Source: Bacillota bacterium
GTDB lineage: Bacteria > Bacillota > Clostridia > Oscillospirales > Acutalibacteraceae
Reading direction: 5' to 3'
DNA: 30,178 nt
Assembly (NCBI GenBank): GCA_029007015.1
Contig: JAQXHB010000094.1
Location: forward strand, 1 to 30,178
In this document: positions 15,008-22,801 of the stretch, piece after piece
Position numbering within the stretch: position 1 is the stretch's first letter
Layout of the letters: each line of letters begins with the position of its first letter
Notes under the pieces: model-generated
Database searches by the model: none
What the model saw: the letters and a program-made list of their open reading frames with translations, nothing else
Told to the model about the DNA's origin: nothing
Made by a program: the position numbers and the translations under genes

Positions 15008-16399
15008 TTATTCAGCGTCGGTCTCCGCTTTCTTGGCTGTGCTCTTTTTGGCGGTTGACTTCTTAGCGGCAGTCTTTTTGGCCGGCTTCTCGTCAGCCTC
15101 TTTCTCGCTCAACTGCTCAACCTCTTTAATCTCGGCGTTGTCGCGCACAAATGCGATTGCCTTTGACACGGCCAAATCTTTCTTGATCTCGTCAGCCGGA
15201 ATAGCGGCCTTGACCTTGTCAACTTCCATCTTGTAACTCTCAGCGTACTTGGCGTACTCGGCGTCCAAATCCTCCTCGGTCACTTCAATTTTCTCGTTCT
15301 CGGCAATCTTCTCAAGTGCCAGACGAACCTTGACCTGCTTGTCTGCCTGGTCGCGCATGGAGTCGCGCAGAGCACTCATGTCGCCGCCGGTGTACTTGAG
15401 GTAGGTGTTGATATCAAGTCCCTGCATCTGCAGACGGTAAGCAAAATCGCGTACATTATCGTCAACGCGGGCATCAATCATTTCATCGGGAATCTCGCCC
15501 TCGAGCAAGTCAACCAGTTGGTCGATGAGTTGATTCTCAACTGCATCGTCAGCGCTCTTTTGCTTATAGGCAAGCGCCTTCTGCTTCAAATCGGCCTTGT
15601 ACTCATCAAGGGTGTCGAACTCGCTGACATCCTTGGCGAACTCGTCGTCAAGTTCGGGCAGTTCGGTCATCTTGATTTCGTGCAGTTTGACCTTGAACAC
15701 AGCCGGCTTGCCGGCCAACTTGGTCTCGTGATAGTCCTCGGGGAAGGTCACATTAACATCGAACTCATCGCCGGTGTTATGGCCGACAATCTGCTCCTCA
15801 AAGCCGGGAATAAACTGGCCGGAGCCGAGTTTGAGAGAGTAGTTCTCGCTCTTGCCGCCCTCAAACGCCTCGCCGTCAACGAAGCCCTCAAAGTCGATTT
15901 CGGCGGTGTCATCCATTGCCGCGGCTCTATCGTCAACGGTAACCATGCGACCGTTGCGCTCACGGATATGGCTCAGTTCGTGCTCGACTTCATCATCAGT
16001 CACATCAACCTTGATTTTCTCGGCCTTAAGGCCCTTGTAGCCGTCGATTTTAACCTCCGGCTTAACAACAACGGTAATCTTAAGTCCAACGCCGTCCTTG
16101 CTGATTTCGGCAACATCAACACCGCTGACCGTGATGACCTCTAAGCCCGACTTTGCAATAGCGGCCTCGGCAGCCTCGGGATAAGCAATGTTGAGCGCCT
16201 CCTCGTAAAAGAAGTTCTCGCCGTACATTTTTTCAATCAGGTGGCGCGGAGCCTTGCCCTTGCGGAAACCGGGAACGGTAATTTTGCCGCCCTCCTTTTT
16301 ATAAGCCTGGTCAATGGCGGCGCCAAATTCAGCGGCGTCAATAGAAACCTCCAGTTCGTACTTATTGGTTTCAACCTTGTTTGTAGATTTCAGATCCAT
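15008..16399 (-). CDS. tig: Trigger factor (ribosome-associated chaperone and prolyl isomerase)
   Basis: A 463-residue chaperone that binds at the ribosomal exit tunnel through its N-terminal domain. The ribosome-docking motif GFRKGKAP is at 44-51. The FKBP-type prolyl isomerase domain spans about 150-240 (including GSGQFIPGFEEQIVG and VTFPEDY), and the helical chaperone arms about 255-425. Usual family length is about 425-440; the extra length is a lysine/alanine tail from about 431 (AKKSTAKKSTAKK) that reads like a histone H1 tail and ends with an acidic AETDAE. GAGGAGG precedes the ATG at 16399, and a probable promoter lies at 16435-16463. It is the first gene of tig-clpP-clpX. Confidence 0.97.
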   Translation of the reverse strand: MDLKSTNKVETNKYELEVSIDAAEFGAAIDQAYKKEGGKITVPGFRKGKAPRHLIEKMYGENFFYEEALNIAYPEAAEAAIAKSGLEVITVSGVDVAEISKDGVGLKITVVVKPEVKIDGYKGLKAEKIKVDVTDDEVEHELSHIRERNGRMVTVDDRAAAMDDTAEIDFEGFVDGEAFEGGKSENYSLKLGSGQFIPGFEEQIVGHNTGDEFDVNVTFPEDYHETKLAGKPAVFKVKLHEIKMTELPELDDEFAKDVSEFDTLDEYKADLKQKALAYKQKSADDAVENQLIDQLVDLLEGEIPDEMIDARVDDNVRDFAYRLQMQGLDINTYLKYTGGDMSALRDSMRDQADKQVKVRLALEKIAENEKIEVTEEDLDAEYAKYAESYKMEVDKVKAAIPADEIKKDLAVSKAIAFVRDNAEIKEVEQLSEKEADEKPAKKTAAKKSTAKKSTAKKAETDAE

Positions 16400-16434
16400 T
16401 TTAAAATCCTCCTCAAAATTATCGCATACATGTC

Positions 16435-16463
16435 ATTATATCACGGCGCAACCGATATTTCCA
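16435..16463 (-). promoter_or_regulatory. Probable tig promoter
   Basis: On the minus strand TGGAAA (16458-16463) and a perfect TATAAT (16435-16440) are separated by 17 bases. The start point would be about 30 bases before the tig ATG. An inverted repeat lies just upstream (16478-16500). Confidence 0.6.
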
Positions 16464-16477
16464 CAATATTTTTTCAA

Positions 16478-16500
16478 TTTTAGCATATATTTTGCTAAAA
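16478..16500. repeat. 8-bp inverted repeat upstream of the tig promoter
   Basis: TTTTAGCA (16478-16485) and TGCTAAAA (16493-16500) are perfect inverted copies separated by 7 bases (TATATTT). It begins 14 bases upstream of the tig -35 box and lies after the metallophosphoesterase stop. No T-run follows it, so it reads better as a protein-binding site than as a terminator. Confidence 0.5.
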
Positions 16501-16528
16501 CATGTAATTTCGCGTGCATTTTTGTGAC

Positions 16529-17212
16529 CTACCTGACCAAAACGGGGGTGAAATCGACGCAATCGCACGAAACCAATTTAAATTCAATGCCGTTATAAAG
16601 GCCGTTTAACGCCTTTGCCCTGCCGGCGCCGTGAATGTGCCCGTAGTAAACCCGACCGACGCCGAACTGTATGAGCACATCCATCAGTTCACTGCACGCC
16701 TGATCATCGTAAACCACCGGATAGTGCAGGAAAACGATCGGCTGACCTCCCAGCCTGACAGCATCTTTGAGAGACGCCGTCAAGCGGCAAACCTCACGGT
16801 TGATAAGTTTTGAGTCGGTGCCGCTTTCCTCCAGCATCCAGCCGCGCGAGCCGCACACGGCATATTCGCCCACGCGTATGGCGTTATTGTTGATGAAACT
16901 GATGCTCCCGAAGCCGTGCTCGGCGGTGAAGCGGGTGAGTTTACTCATCGTGCTCCACCACAAATCGTGGTTGCCCTTTAAAATTATCTTTCTGCCGGGC
17001 AGGCGGTCGATAAACTCAAAATCGGCGGCGGCGTCATCGAGGTGCATTGCCCACGACACATCTCCGGGAATGACCACCGTATCGCTGTCGGTTACTATGC
17101 GCCGCCAATTGTTCTCAATGCGCTCAACATAATTGTCCCAGCCGCGAAATATGTTCATCGGCTTGTCGGCCGACAGCGACAAATGCAAATCAGACAGTGT
17201 AAACAGTGCCAT
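16529..17212 (-). CDS. Calcineurin-like metallophosphoesterase
   Basis: A 227-residue cytoplasmic phosphoesterase with the metal-binding motifs in standard order: SDLHLS (D8, H10), PGDVSWAM (GD), LKGNHDLWW (GNHD), a histidine in FLHYPV and GHIHGAGR (GHxH). This is a dinuclear-metal fold that can act on phosphomonoesters, diesters or nucleotides; the substrate is unknown. Similar short phosphoesterases are common in Clostridia. The ATG at 17212 has GGGGAG a few bases upstream. It lies 19 bases after thrC and is the last gene before the tig promoter. Confidence 0.93.
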   Translation of the reverse strand: MALFTLSDLHLSLSADKPMNIFRGWDNYVERIENNWRRIVTDSDTVVIPGDVSWAMHLDDAAADFEFIDRLPGRKIILKGNHDLWWSTMSKLTRFTAEHGFGSISFINNNAIRVGEYAVCGSRGWMLEESGTDSKLINREVCRLTASLKDAVRLGGQPIVFLHYPVVYDDQACSELMDVLIQFGVGRVYYGHIHGAGRAKALNGLYNGIEFKLVSCDCVDFTPVLVR

Positions 17213-17231
17213 CGGCCGACTCCCCTTTTTA

Positions 17232-18710
17232 TCAGTTGATTTTCAGATAATCGTAAACTACCTTTGCCATATCAGCCGGCTCGCAGACCCCCTTGAAGCG
17301 CACCTCGCGCTTGTCAAGTCCCTCAAGCGGCTTCGGTACCTTGACGCCGGTCACGCGGCTGAGTTCAGCCATTGCCGATATTGCATCACAGCCGTGGTCG
17401 GGATGGATGGCGTCAAGCACATCGGCCGCAAATTTGTAGGGGCTGGCCGTCGATACGATGACCGTCTGCTTATCATCGCCGGTTGCTTTGACATAGTCGT
17501 TATAAACCTTTACGGCAACGGCGGTGTGCGTGTCGCACAGATATCCGTATCTGTCGAATGTATCCTTGATAGTGGCCTTGGTAGCGGCGTCGTCCGCGCA
17601 TCCGCCGACAAAATGTGACGAAATCTGCTCGCGCGTCTCACCGTCGACGGTGTAGCAACCGGTGTTGGACAACTGCTTCATCCAGTCGCGCACCTTGCTG
17701 TCACTGCCGCTGATATGATAAAGCAGACGCTCCAAGTTGCTGGAAATGAGTATATCCATCGAAGGCGAAATGGTGGTGTAAAAGCCGCGGTTGCGGTCAT
17801 ATGTTCCGTCTGCGATAAAGTCGGTCAGCACATTGTTGCGGTTAGAGGCGCAGATGAGTTTGTCCACCGGCACACCCATGCACTTGGCATAAAATGCGGC
17901 GAGAATATTACCAAAGTTACCGGTTGGCACAACAACATTGAACGCTCCGCTCTTGCCCTCTTTGAGCAGGTCGCAGTAGGCCGAAACATAGTAGACAATC
18001 TGCGGCAAAAGGCGGCCCCAGTTGATTGAATTGGCACTCGAAAAGGCCATGCCGTTTTCGCTCAGTTTAGCCTTGATTTCATCGCTGACGAAAATGCGCT
18101 TGACGCCCGACTGTGCATCGTCGAAGTTGCCGTTTATCGCGCTGACAAAGACATTGCCGCCCGTTTGAGTAGCCATCTGTAATTTTTGCGCGTTGCTGAC
18201 GCCGCGGTCGGGATAAAAGACGATGATATCGGTGTCGGGGACATCCTTGAAACCCTCGAGAGCCGCCTTACCGGTGTCGCCGCTGGTGGCGACAAGTATG
18301 ACTGTGCGCTTGCCGTCGCCTGTTTTCTTTGCCGAGCGGGTCAGCAGGTGGGGCAGCAACTGCAGCGCCATGTCCTTAAACGCGCAGGTCGGGCCGTGCC
18401 ACAACTCCAGCACCGATGCGTTATCGCTCAGTTTATGAAGGGGCGCCGGGTCATCGTTGTCAAACGAACCGACATATGCTCCTCGTACGCAGTCGGATAT
18501 CTCGCTGTCGGTAAAATCATCGAGAAACAGGCGCAGCACCTCAGCCGCACGGCCGGTGTAATCAAGTCCGGACAAGCGCTCAAAAAAGGCGCTGTCAAGT
18601 TTCGGCAATTCAGACGGAACAAACAGACCGCCGTCCTGCGAAATGCCGTCGTTGATGGCACGCGACGCGCTTACCTCCAGTTTACTGTTTCTTGTGCTGT
18701 TGTAAATCAT
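17232..18710 (-). CDS. thrC: Threonine synthase
   Basis: A 492-residue PLP-dependent enzyme converting O-phospho-L-homoserine to L-threonine. The N-terminus (YNSTRNS, then QDGGLFVPSELP) is typical of the longer class of threonine synthases. The PLP lysine is K112 in CAFKDMALQLLPHLL, and the phosphate-binding TSGDTGKAAL motif follows. Length fits the class. AAGGAGAG precedes the ATG at 18710. The start lies 29 bases inside the upstream dipeptidase gene in another frame, so the two are translationally linked. Confidence 0.97.
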   Translation of the reverse strand: MIYNSTRNSKLEVSASRAINDGISQDGGLFVPSELPKLDSAFFERLSGLDYTGRAAEVLRLFLDDFTDSEISDCVRGAYVGSFDNDDPAPLHKLSDNASVLELWHGPTCAFKDMALQLLPHLLTRSAKKTGDGKRTVILVATSGDTGKAALEGFKDVPDTDIIVFYPDRGVSNAQKLQMATQTGGNVFVSAINGNFDDAQSGVKRIFVSDEIKAKLSENGMAFSSANSINWGRLLPQIVYYVSAYCDLLKEGKSGAFNVVVPTGNFGNILAAFYAKCMGVPVDKLICASNRNNVLTDFIADGTYDRNRGFYTTISPSMDILISSNLERLLYHISGSDSKVRDWMKQLSNTGCYTVDGETREQISSHFVGGCADDAATKATIKDTFDRYGYLCDTHTAVAVKVYNDYVKATGDDKQTVIVSTASPYKFAADVLDAIHPDHGCDAISAMAELSRVTGVKVPKPLEGLDKREVRFKGVCEPADMAKVVYDYLKIN

Positions 18711-19620
18711 TGGTATCTCTCCTTAATGTGCCCGCGAACATTCGCTGTGCGTTGCCGCAGAACATCTTATTTATTATTATATCATCCAGGCCGCGACCGC
18801 TGAGGTAATCGGCCAGATATTCAAAACAGTCGGCCGAGCACAGCGGCTCGTTTATCTCGGCGCCGTCGTAATCACTGCCGATGGCCAATGTATTTTCTCC
18901 GCCCAGTTCAAGCGCGCGGCTGACATGTCGGTAGACGGCGTCGGCGTCGCCGCCGTAGCCGAGAAACTCACTGTAAAAATTGATACCGACCACGCCGCCG
19001 CAGTCGCGGATATATGCAAACTGCTCATCGGTCAGGTTGCGCCTGTGCCCGTGTACCGAGCGCATACAGGAGTGGCTGGCCGCCACCGCTACGCCCATAT
19101 CGGCCAGTTGATAAAAACCGCGTTCTCCGAGGTGCGAGACATCAACCGTCATGCCGCATTGCCTCATATTTTCAACAGCGCTGCGGCCCGCGTCGGTCAG
19201 TCCGCCGCCACTGCCGCCAATGCCGCTCGCCAGTTCATTGTCGCCGTTCCAAGTCAGCGTCATCATGCGCACACCGTCGCGGTGCAGGCTGAACACCCGC
19301 TCCGGGTCACCGCCGAGGGCGGCGCCGTTCTCGACAGTAAGCACCGCCGTACAGCGACCGTCGGCAGCGTTCAAACTGCCGCTGTCCAAACGAATCCGCT
19401 CGGGAAACAGACTGCACTGGCGGTAAAGCCAGTCGCGCACCCGGCAGTAGTGTTCCAACGCCGCCGCACCGCGCAGTTTATCAGGCACAAACACGGCAAA
19501 GCACTGCCATCTGCGTCCGCTCAAAGTGTGCAGATTAACGGCCGTACTGCCGTTGTCTATGTCCATTTTCCTGCGCTCGCACTCGAATGCGGTGTCGCAG
19601 TGCAAATCAAATATATCCAT
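18682..19620 (-). CDS. Membrane-type dipeptidase (peptidase M19)
   Basis: A 312-residue member of the renal dipeptidase family, which cleaves dipeptides, including those with a D- or dehydro residue at the second position, using two zinc ions. Metal ligands are visible: H7 and D9 in DLHCDT, E97 in LTVENGAALGG, H183 in AASHSCMRS with a second histidine in HGHRRN, and D250 in IGSDYDG. No signal peptide is seen, so the bacterial form is probably cytoplasmic despite the family name. It overlaps yraN upstream by 14 bases and thrC downstream by 29 bases. Confidence 0.94.
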   Translation of the reverse strand: MDIFDLHCDTAFECERRKMDIDNGSTAVNLHTLSGRRWQCFAVFVPDKLRGAAALEHYCRVRDWLYRQCSLFPERIRLDSGSLNAADGRCTAVLTVENGAALGGDPERVFSLHRDGVRMMTLTWNGDNELASGIGGSGGGLTDAGRSAVENMRQCGMTVDVSHLGERGFYQLADMGVAVAASHSCMRSVHGHRRNLTDEQFAYIRDCGGVVGINFYSEFLGYGGDADAVYRHVSRALELGGENTLAIGSDYDGAEINEPLCSADCFEYLADYLSGRGLDDIIINKMFCGNAQRMFAGTLRRDTNDLQQHKKQ

Positions 19621-19972
19621 GAAATGCCCCTATGTCAAAAGCGTTCTCGATGTGGTTGAGCCCCTCTTTTCCGGAAACTTCAATGACATCGAATCGCGGT
19701 TGCAGAGGGCTTTGGTTTTGCTGCAGGTACAGCATGGCCGTTTTGATTATACGGCGCTGTTTGGCGGCTGTCACTGCAAACCGACCCGAGACGAGCGCGT
19801 CAGACGCGCGTGTCTTGACCTCGGCAAATACAATATATTCGTCATTTTCGCATATAATGTCTATCTCACCGAAACGGCTCTGATAGTTGCGCACGGTTAT
19901 TTTGTACCCCTCCGATTGGAGGTGTTTGACGGCCAATTGCTCGCCGCTTTCTCCGGTAATTCCAATATTCAT
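19607..19972 (-). CDS. yraN: YraN/UPF0102 family protein
   Basis: A 121-residue protein of the UPF0102 family, predicted from fold to resemble restriction-type endonucleases; cellular role not firmly established. It has the family pattern GESGEQLAVKHLQSEGY, then RFGEIDIIC, FAEVKTR and the ITAAKQRRI-like stretch (VTAAKQRRI). The E, D and E-x-K residues correspond to a nuclease-like core. It follows rnhB with a 4-base overlap (ATGA), an arrangement widely conserved in Firmicutes, and overlaps the M19 gene by 14 bases. Confidence 0.92.
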   Translation of the reverse strand: MNIGITGESGEQLAVKHLQSEGYKITVRNYQSRFGEIDIICENDEYIVFAEVKTRASDALVSGRFAVTAAKQRRIIKTAMLYLQQNQSPLQPRFDVIEVSGKEGLNHIENAFDIGAFHGYI

Positions 19973-20601
19973 TTGCCGCCGCCCATCAGTTTTTTGAGAA
20001 AACTCGGTCGGTGCTCAGGGCATGGGCCGTACTGAAGTATTGCATCGGTGTGAGCCTTTGTACCGTAGCCCTTATGCTTGGCAAAGCCATACTGCGGGTA
20101 CAGTTTGTCCAGTTGGTACAGTTCGCGGTCACGGGTCACCTTGGCCAGTATGGAGGCAGCCGCAACAGAGCAACTGCGCGCGTCGCCCTTGATAATACTC
20201 TCGGCCGGGATGCCCAGTTGCGGCGGCACCTTGTTGCCGTCGATAAGGGCATAATCGGCCGCGACACCCAGCGCGTCAACCGCACGGCACATGGCCAAAA
20301 AAGTGGCGCCGAGAATATTGTACCGCTCGATTTCCTCAACCGTAGCCTCGGCAATGCCGTAGGCTGTCGCCCGCTCGGTAATGGTCTCATACAGCAACTC
20401 GCGCTTCTTCTCGCTGAGTTTCTTTGAGTCGTTGAGTCCGTCGATAACGCAGCCGTCGGGCAGTATGACCGCCGCGGCCACCACCGGTCCGGCTAAAGGG
20501 CCGCGGCCCGCCTCATCGACACCGCATACGGCGGTAAATCCCTCAGCCGCCGCCGCACGCTCAAAGGTGTAGTCAGGTGTGTACTTGACAGTTTCGCTCA
20601 T
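19969..20601 (-). CDS. rnhB: Ribonuclease HII
   Basis: A 210-residue enzyme that cuts RNA in RNA-DNA hybrids and removes misincorporated ribonucleotides. The catalytic D29 and E30 lie in CGVDEAGRGPLAGPVVAAAV, a further aspartate in YALIDGNKVP, and the last in AKVTRDREL. The C-terminus HKGYGTKAHTDAI and CPEHRPSF are typical. The ATG at 20601 overlaps the lepB stop by 4 bases, and its own stop overlaps yraN by 4 bases. Confidence 0.97.
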   Translation of the reverse strand: MSETVKYTPDYTFERAAAAEGFTAVCGVDEAGRGPLAGPVVAAAVILPDGCVIDGLNDSKKLSEKKRELLYETITERATAYGIAEATVEEIERYNILGATFLAMCRAVDALGVAADYALIDGNKVPPQLGIPAESIIKGDARSCSVAAASILAKVTRDRELYQLDKLYPQYGFAKHKGYGTKAHTDAILQYGPCPEHRPSFLKKLMGGGK

Positions 20602-21194
20602 TCGACCTTACCAAGCTTTCCGCCGCCGGGCGACATCACGCGGAACACCGCACGGCCCAATATATACCGCGTGTCAACCATTCCCTCATCACCGATGAGG
20701 GTTGAACGGCTGTCAAGCGAATCATTGCGGTTATCGCCCAACACAAACACATGACCGTCAGGTACAACCACCGGAAACTGAACATCATAACTCAGGGCAG
20801 TAGGCTCAAGAATGTAGTCCTCCTTGAGCAAATTGCCGTCGACCGACACCTCGTGCGTTTCAAAGTTAATGTCGACCGTTTGACCCGATGTGGCGATAAT
20901 TCGCTTGATGATGGGCACATTGCCCTCATTCTCATCGGCCGCCTCGTTGCTGGCGTTGCGCGATATGACCACCACATCGCCGCACTTCGGCTCATAGAAC
21001 AAATTGGAAATTATAACGCGGTCGCCGTCAAAATAGGTGTTTTTCATCGAATTGCCTCTGATGCCGACCATGCGGAAAACAAATACAAAAAGCAAGGCCA
21101 CAACTACAAGCGCCAGTACAATTGAGTCCACCCAGTCATACACCACGCGAAATGACGATCTGCTTTCGGCCTGCTTTGTTTCGTCCTGCGCCAT
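20598..21194 (-). CDS. lepB: Signal peptidase I
   Basis: A 198-residue membrane serine protease that removes signal peptides from secreted proteins. One N-terminal membrane segment (SIVLALVVVALLFVFVF, about 24-40) leaves the catalytic domain outside. The catalytic Ser49 is in GIRGNSMKNT and the general base Lys97 in VPIIKRIIA. The conserved GDNRNDSLDSR box is present near 158-168. The gene sits 3 bases after rbgA and overlaps rnhB by 4 bases, within the conserved rplS-rbgA-lepB-rnhB order. Confidence 0.97.
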   Translation of the reverse strand: MAQDETKQAESRSSFRVVYDWVDSIVLALVVVALLFVFVFRMVGIRGNSMKNTYFDGDRVIISNLFYEPKCGDVVVISRNASNEAADENEGNVPIIKRIIATSGQTVDINFETHEVSVDGNLLKEDYILEPTALSYDVQFPVVVPDGHVFVLGDNRNDSLDSRSTLIGDEGMVDTRYILGRAVFRVMSPGGGKLGKVE

Positions 21195-21197
21195 AAG

Positions 21198-22073
21198 TCA
21201 CACACCTTTCATAATATCGGGCGTCTCAAGCGAGATGCGCCCCAGTTTGGCCCCTCTGAATTCATCCAGCAGAGTGGCGGCCGCACGCTCGGTGTCAACC
21301 GCTCCGCCGCCGGCCAGCATACCTCTGCGGCGACCGATAAGTTCGAGCACCTCATACGCCTCAAGCCCGTCGGTGTCTCCCAGTTTATACCTCGTGTCGA
21401 GCAATGAGGTGTAAACCGGCGTCAGATACTCTATGAGCCTGACAGCCAGCGTTTCGATATCCAGCACATTGTCTCTGATAGCGCCGGTGAAGGCCAACTT
21501 TTCGCCTACCGTCTGGTCATCGAATTTCGGCCACAGAACGCCGGGGGTATCGAGCAACTCAAGCCCCTTGGCCACAGTAAACCACTGATTGCCGCGGGTC
21601 ACGCCCGGCCGGTCCTCTACCTTTGCCTTGCTGCCGCGTGAGAGTCGGTTGATAAACGACGACTTGCCGCAGTTGGGTATGCCGACTACCATCACGCGCA
21701 GTGTCGCGCCGACCATCCCCTTCTCGCGCAGGCGAGCCAGTTTGTCGCCTATAAGTCCGCGCACAGCCGGTGTAAAGGCGGAGATGCCGGTGCCGGTGCG
21801 GCAGTCAACCGGCAGTGCCGTGATGCCGCTTGAGGCATAATACTTTATCCACTCGGCGGTGACCGACGGGTCGGCCATGTCACACTTGTTGAGCAGTATC
21901 AGCCGCGGCTTGTCGCCCACCATCTCGGGCAAATCGGGGTTGCGGCTGGAGTAGGGCACGCGCGCGTCAACCAGTTCCGCCACTGCGTCTATCAAGCGCA
22001 GTGACTCTTTCATTTGCCGTTTGGTCTTTGTCATGTGGCCGGGAAACCACTGAATATTCTGCATCTGCGCCAT
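21198..22073 (-). CDS. rbgA: Ribosome biogenesis GTPase RbgA (YlqF)
   Basis: A 291-residue circularly permuted GTPase needed for late assembly of the 50S subunit. The motif order is permuted: G4 NKCD (62-65) comes before G1 GIPNCGKSS (131-139), then G2 T159 in RPGVTRG and G3 DTPG (175-178). The N-terminus IQWFPGHMTKTKRQ is the family signature, and a helical C-terminal domain follows. AAGGA lies upstream of the ATG at 22073. A terminator separates it from rplS, so it depends on read-through or an unseen promoter. Confidence 0.97.
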   Translation of the reverse strand: MAQMQNIQWFPGHMTKTKRQMKESLRLIDAVAELVDARVPYSSRNPDLPEMVGDKPRLILLNKCDMADPSVTAEWIKYYASSGITALPVDCRTGTGISAFTPAVRGLIGDKLARLREKGMVGATLRVMVVGIPNCGKSSFINRLSRGSKAKVEDRPGVTRGNQWFTVAKGLELLDTPGVLWPKFDDQTVGEKLAFTGAIRDNVLDIETLAVRLIEYLTPVYTSLLDTRYKLGDTDGLEAYEVLELIGRRRGMLAGGGAVDTERAAATLLDEFRGAKLGRISLETPDIMKGV

Positions 22074-22100
22074 TTAAACCATTTCCTTACAGTAAAAAAG

Positions 22101-22125
22101 AAAAAAAGGGACAGCTATGCGTCCC
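22101..22125 (-). terminator. Rho-independent terminator after rplS
   Basis: On the minus strand GGGAC (22121-22125) pairs with GTCCC (22108-22112) around an 8-base loop, followed by seven T and a further T-rich stretch. It begins 9 bases after the rplS stop. The short stem may allow read-through into rbgA, whose start is only 28 bases away. Confidence 0.8.
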
Positions 22126-22134
22126 TCTTTATCC

Positions 22135-22476
22135 TTATATTCTTTCCTTAACCTTAGCAGCCTTGCCCACTCTGTCACGCAGATAGTAGAGTTTGCTGCG
22201 TCTGACCTTACCCTTGCGGATGGTCTCAACCTTGGCAACATTGGGTGAATGGAGCGGGAACACGCGCTCAACGCCAACGCCGTAAGCCACGCGGCGAACA
22301 GTGAAAGTCTCGGCAATGCCGCTGTTGTTGCGGGCGATTACCGTGCCCTCAAAGGCCTGAATACGCTCTCTCTCTCCCTCGCGAATCTTAACATGAACTC
22401 GAACAGTGTCACCAATGACAATCTTGGGTGCGTCCTCTTTGATTTGTGACGCGGTCAGTTGCTTTACAGCATCCAT
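22135..22476 (-). CDS. rplS: 50S ribosomal protein L19
   Basis: A 113-residue ribosomal protein located at the 30S-50S interface. The family signature is clear: IVIGDTVRVHVKIREGERERIQ (shown here in part as GDTVRVHVKIREGERERIQ), then FEGTVIARNNSGIAETFTVR and VERVFPLHSPNVAKVE, ending RSKLYYLRDRVGKAAKVKE. GGAGG lies about 8 bases before the ATG at 22476. It has its own promoter and a structured leader of about 120 nt, consistent with autoregulation. Confidence 0.98.
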   Translation of the reverse strand: MDAVKQLTASQIKEDAPKIVIGDTVRVHVKIREGERERIQAFEGTVIARNNSGIAETFTVRRVAYGVGVERVFPLHSPNVAKVETIRKGKVRRSKLYYLRDRVGKAAKVKERI

Positions 22477-22594
22477 TTGAAAATCCTCCTTTAGTTTACC
22501 AGACGTTCATGCCATTGGCAGAGGACCGTCCGCTTCAATTGTCGTAATACGGCAATGACCCCCACCGCAAAGGAAGCGGCGATAAATCAAATGC
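22477..22594 (-). ncRNA. Putative structured rplS leader (ribosomal protein leader type)
   Basis: The predicted transcript has about 118 nt before the rplS ATG. On the minus strand it can form a CCGC/GCGG hairpin (arms 22576-22579 and 22565-22568). Nearer the gene, a closing GACG/CGTC helix (22527-22530 with 22502-22505) encloses a GCC-AAT-GGC hairpin (22511-22519). L19 leader RNAs that bind L19 are known in Firmicutes; assignment to that family is inference from position and structure. Upstream, 22630-22740 shows nothing but AT-rich sequence. Confidence 0.45.
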
Positions 22595-22600
22595 TATGAT

Positions 22601-22629
22601 ATAATACCACAACGCCCACAATATTGCAA
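22601..22629 (-). promoter_or_regulatory. rplS promoter
   Basis: On the minus strand TTGCAA (22624-22629) and TATTAT (22601-22606) are separated by exactly 17 bases. It places the start near 22594. Confidence 0.75.
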
Positions 22630-22740
22630 GCATTTTTTTATTTTTTCCGTTATTACCTTTACAAACCGCATATGTTATAAATATTAAAATCTATTTTGGT
22701 TACACCTTCTGCAATCATAATTACAATATTGTTACATAAC

Positions 22741-22769
22741 TTTACTTTGTCGTTTTTCCGTAGTATCAT
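22741..22769 (+). promoter_or_regulatory. Probable promoter of the lipoprotein gene
   Basis: TTTACT (22741-22746) and TATCAT (22764-22769) are separated by 17 bases. The start point would be about 25 bases before the TTG start at 22802. Confidence 0.55.
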
Positions 22770-22801
22770 ATCATGAGAGAAAAATATGAGAGGCGTTTAT
22801 A

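Noticed and set aside
16478..16500. CIRCE (HrcA operator) upstream of tig
   Set aside because: Only the outer TTAGCA/TGCTAA halves agree; the inner ACTC/GAGT and the 9-base spacer are absent, so it is not CIRCE.
18925..19659. 244-codon open frame on the plus strand opposite the M19 dipeptidase and yraN
   Set aside because: It is antisense to genes with full family motifs, has no ribosome binding site and resembles no known protein. Similar long antisense frames opposite tig, thrC, the HAD fusion and the prfA region are codon-bias shadows.
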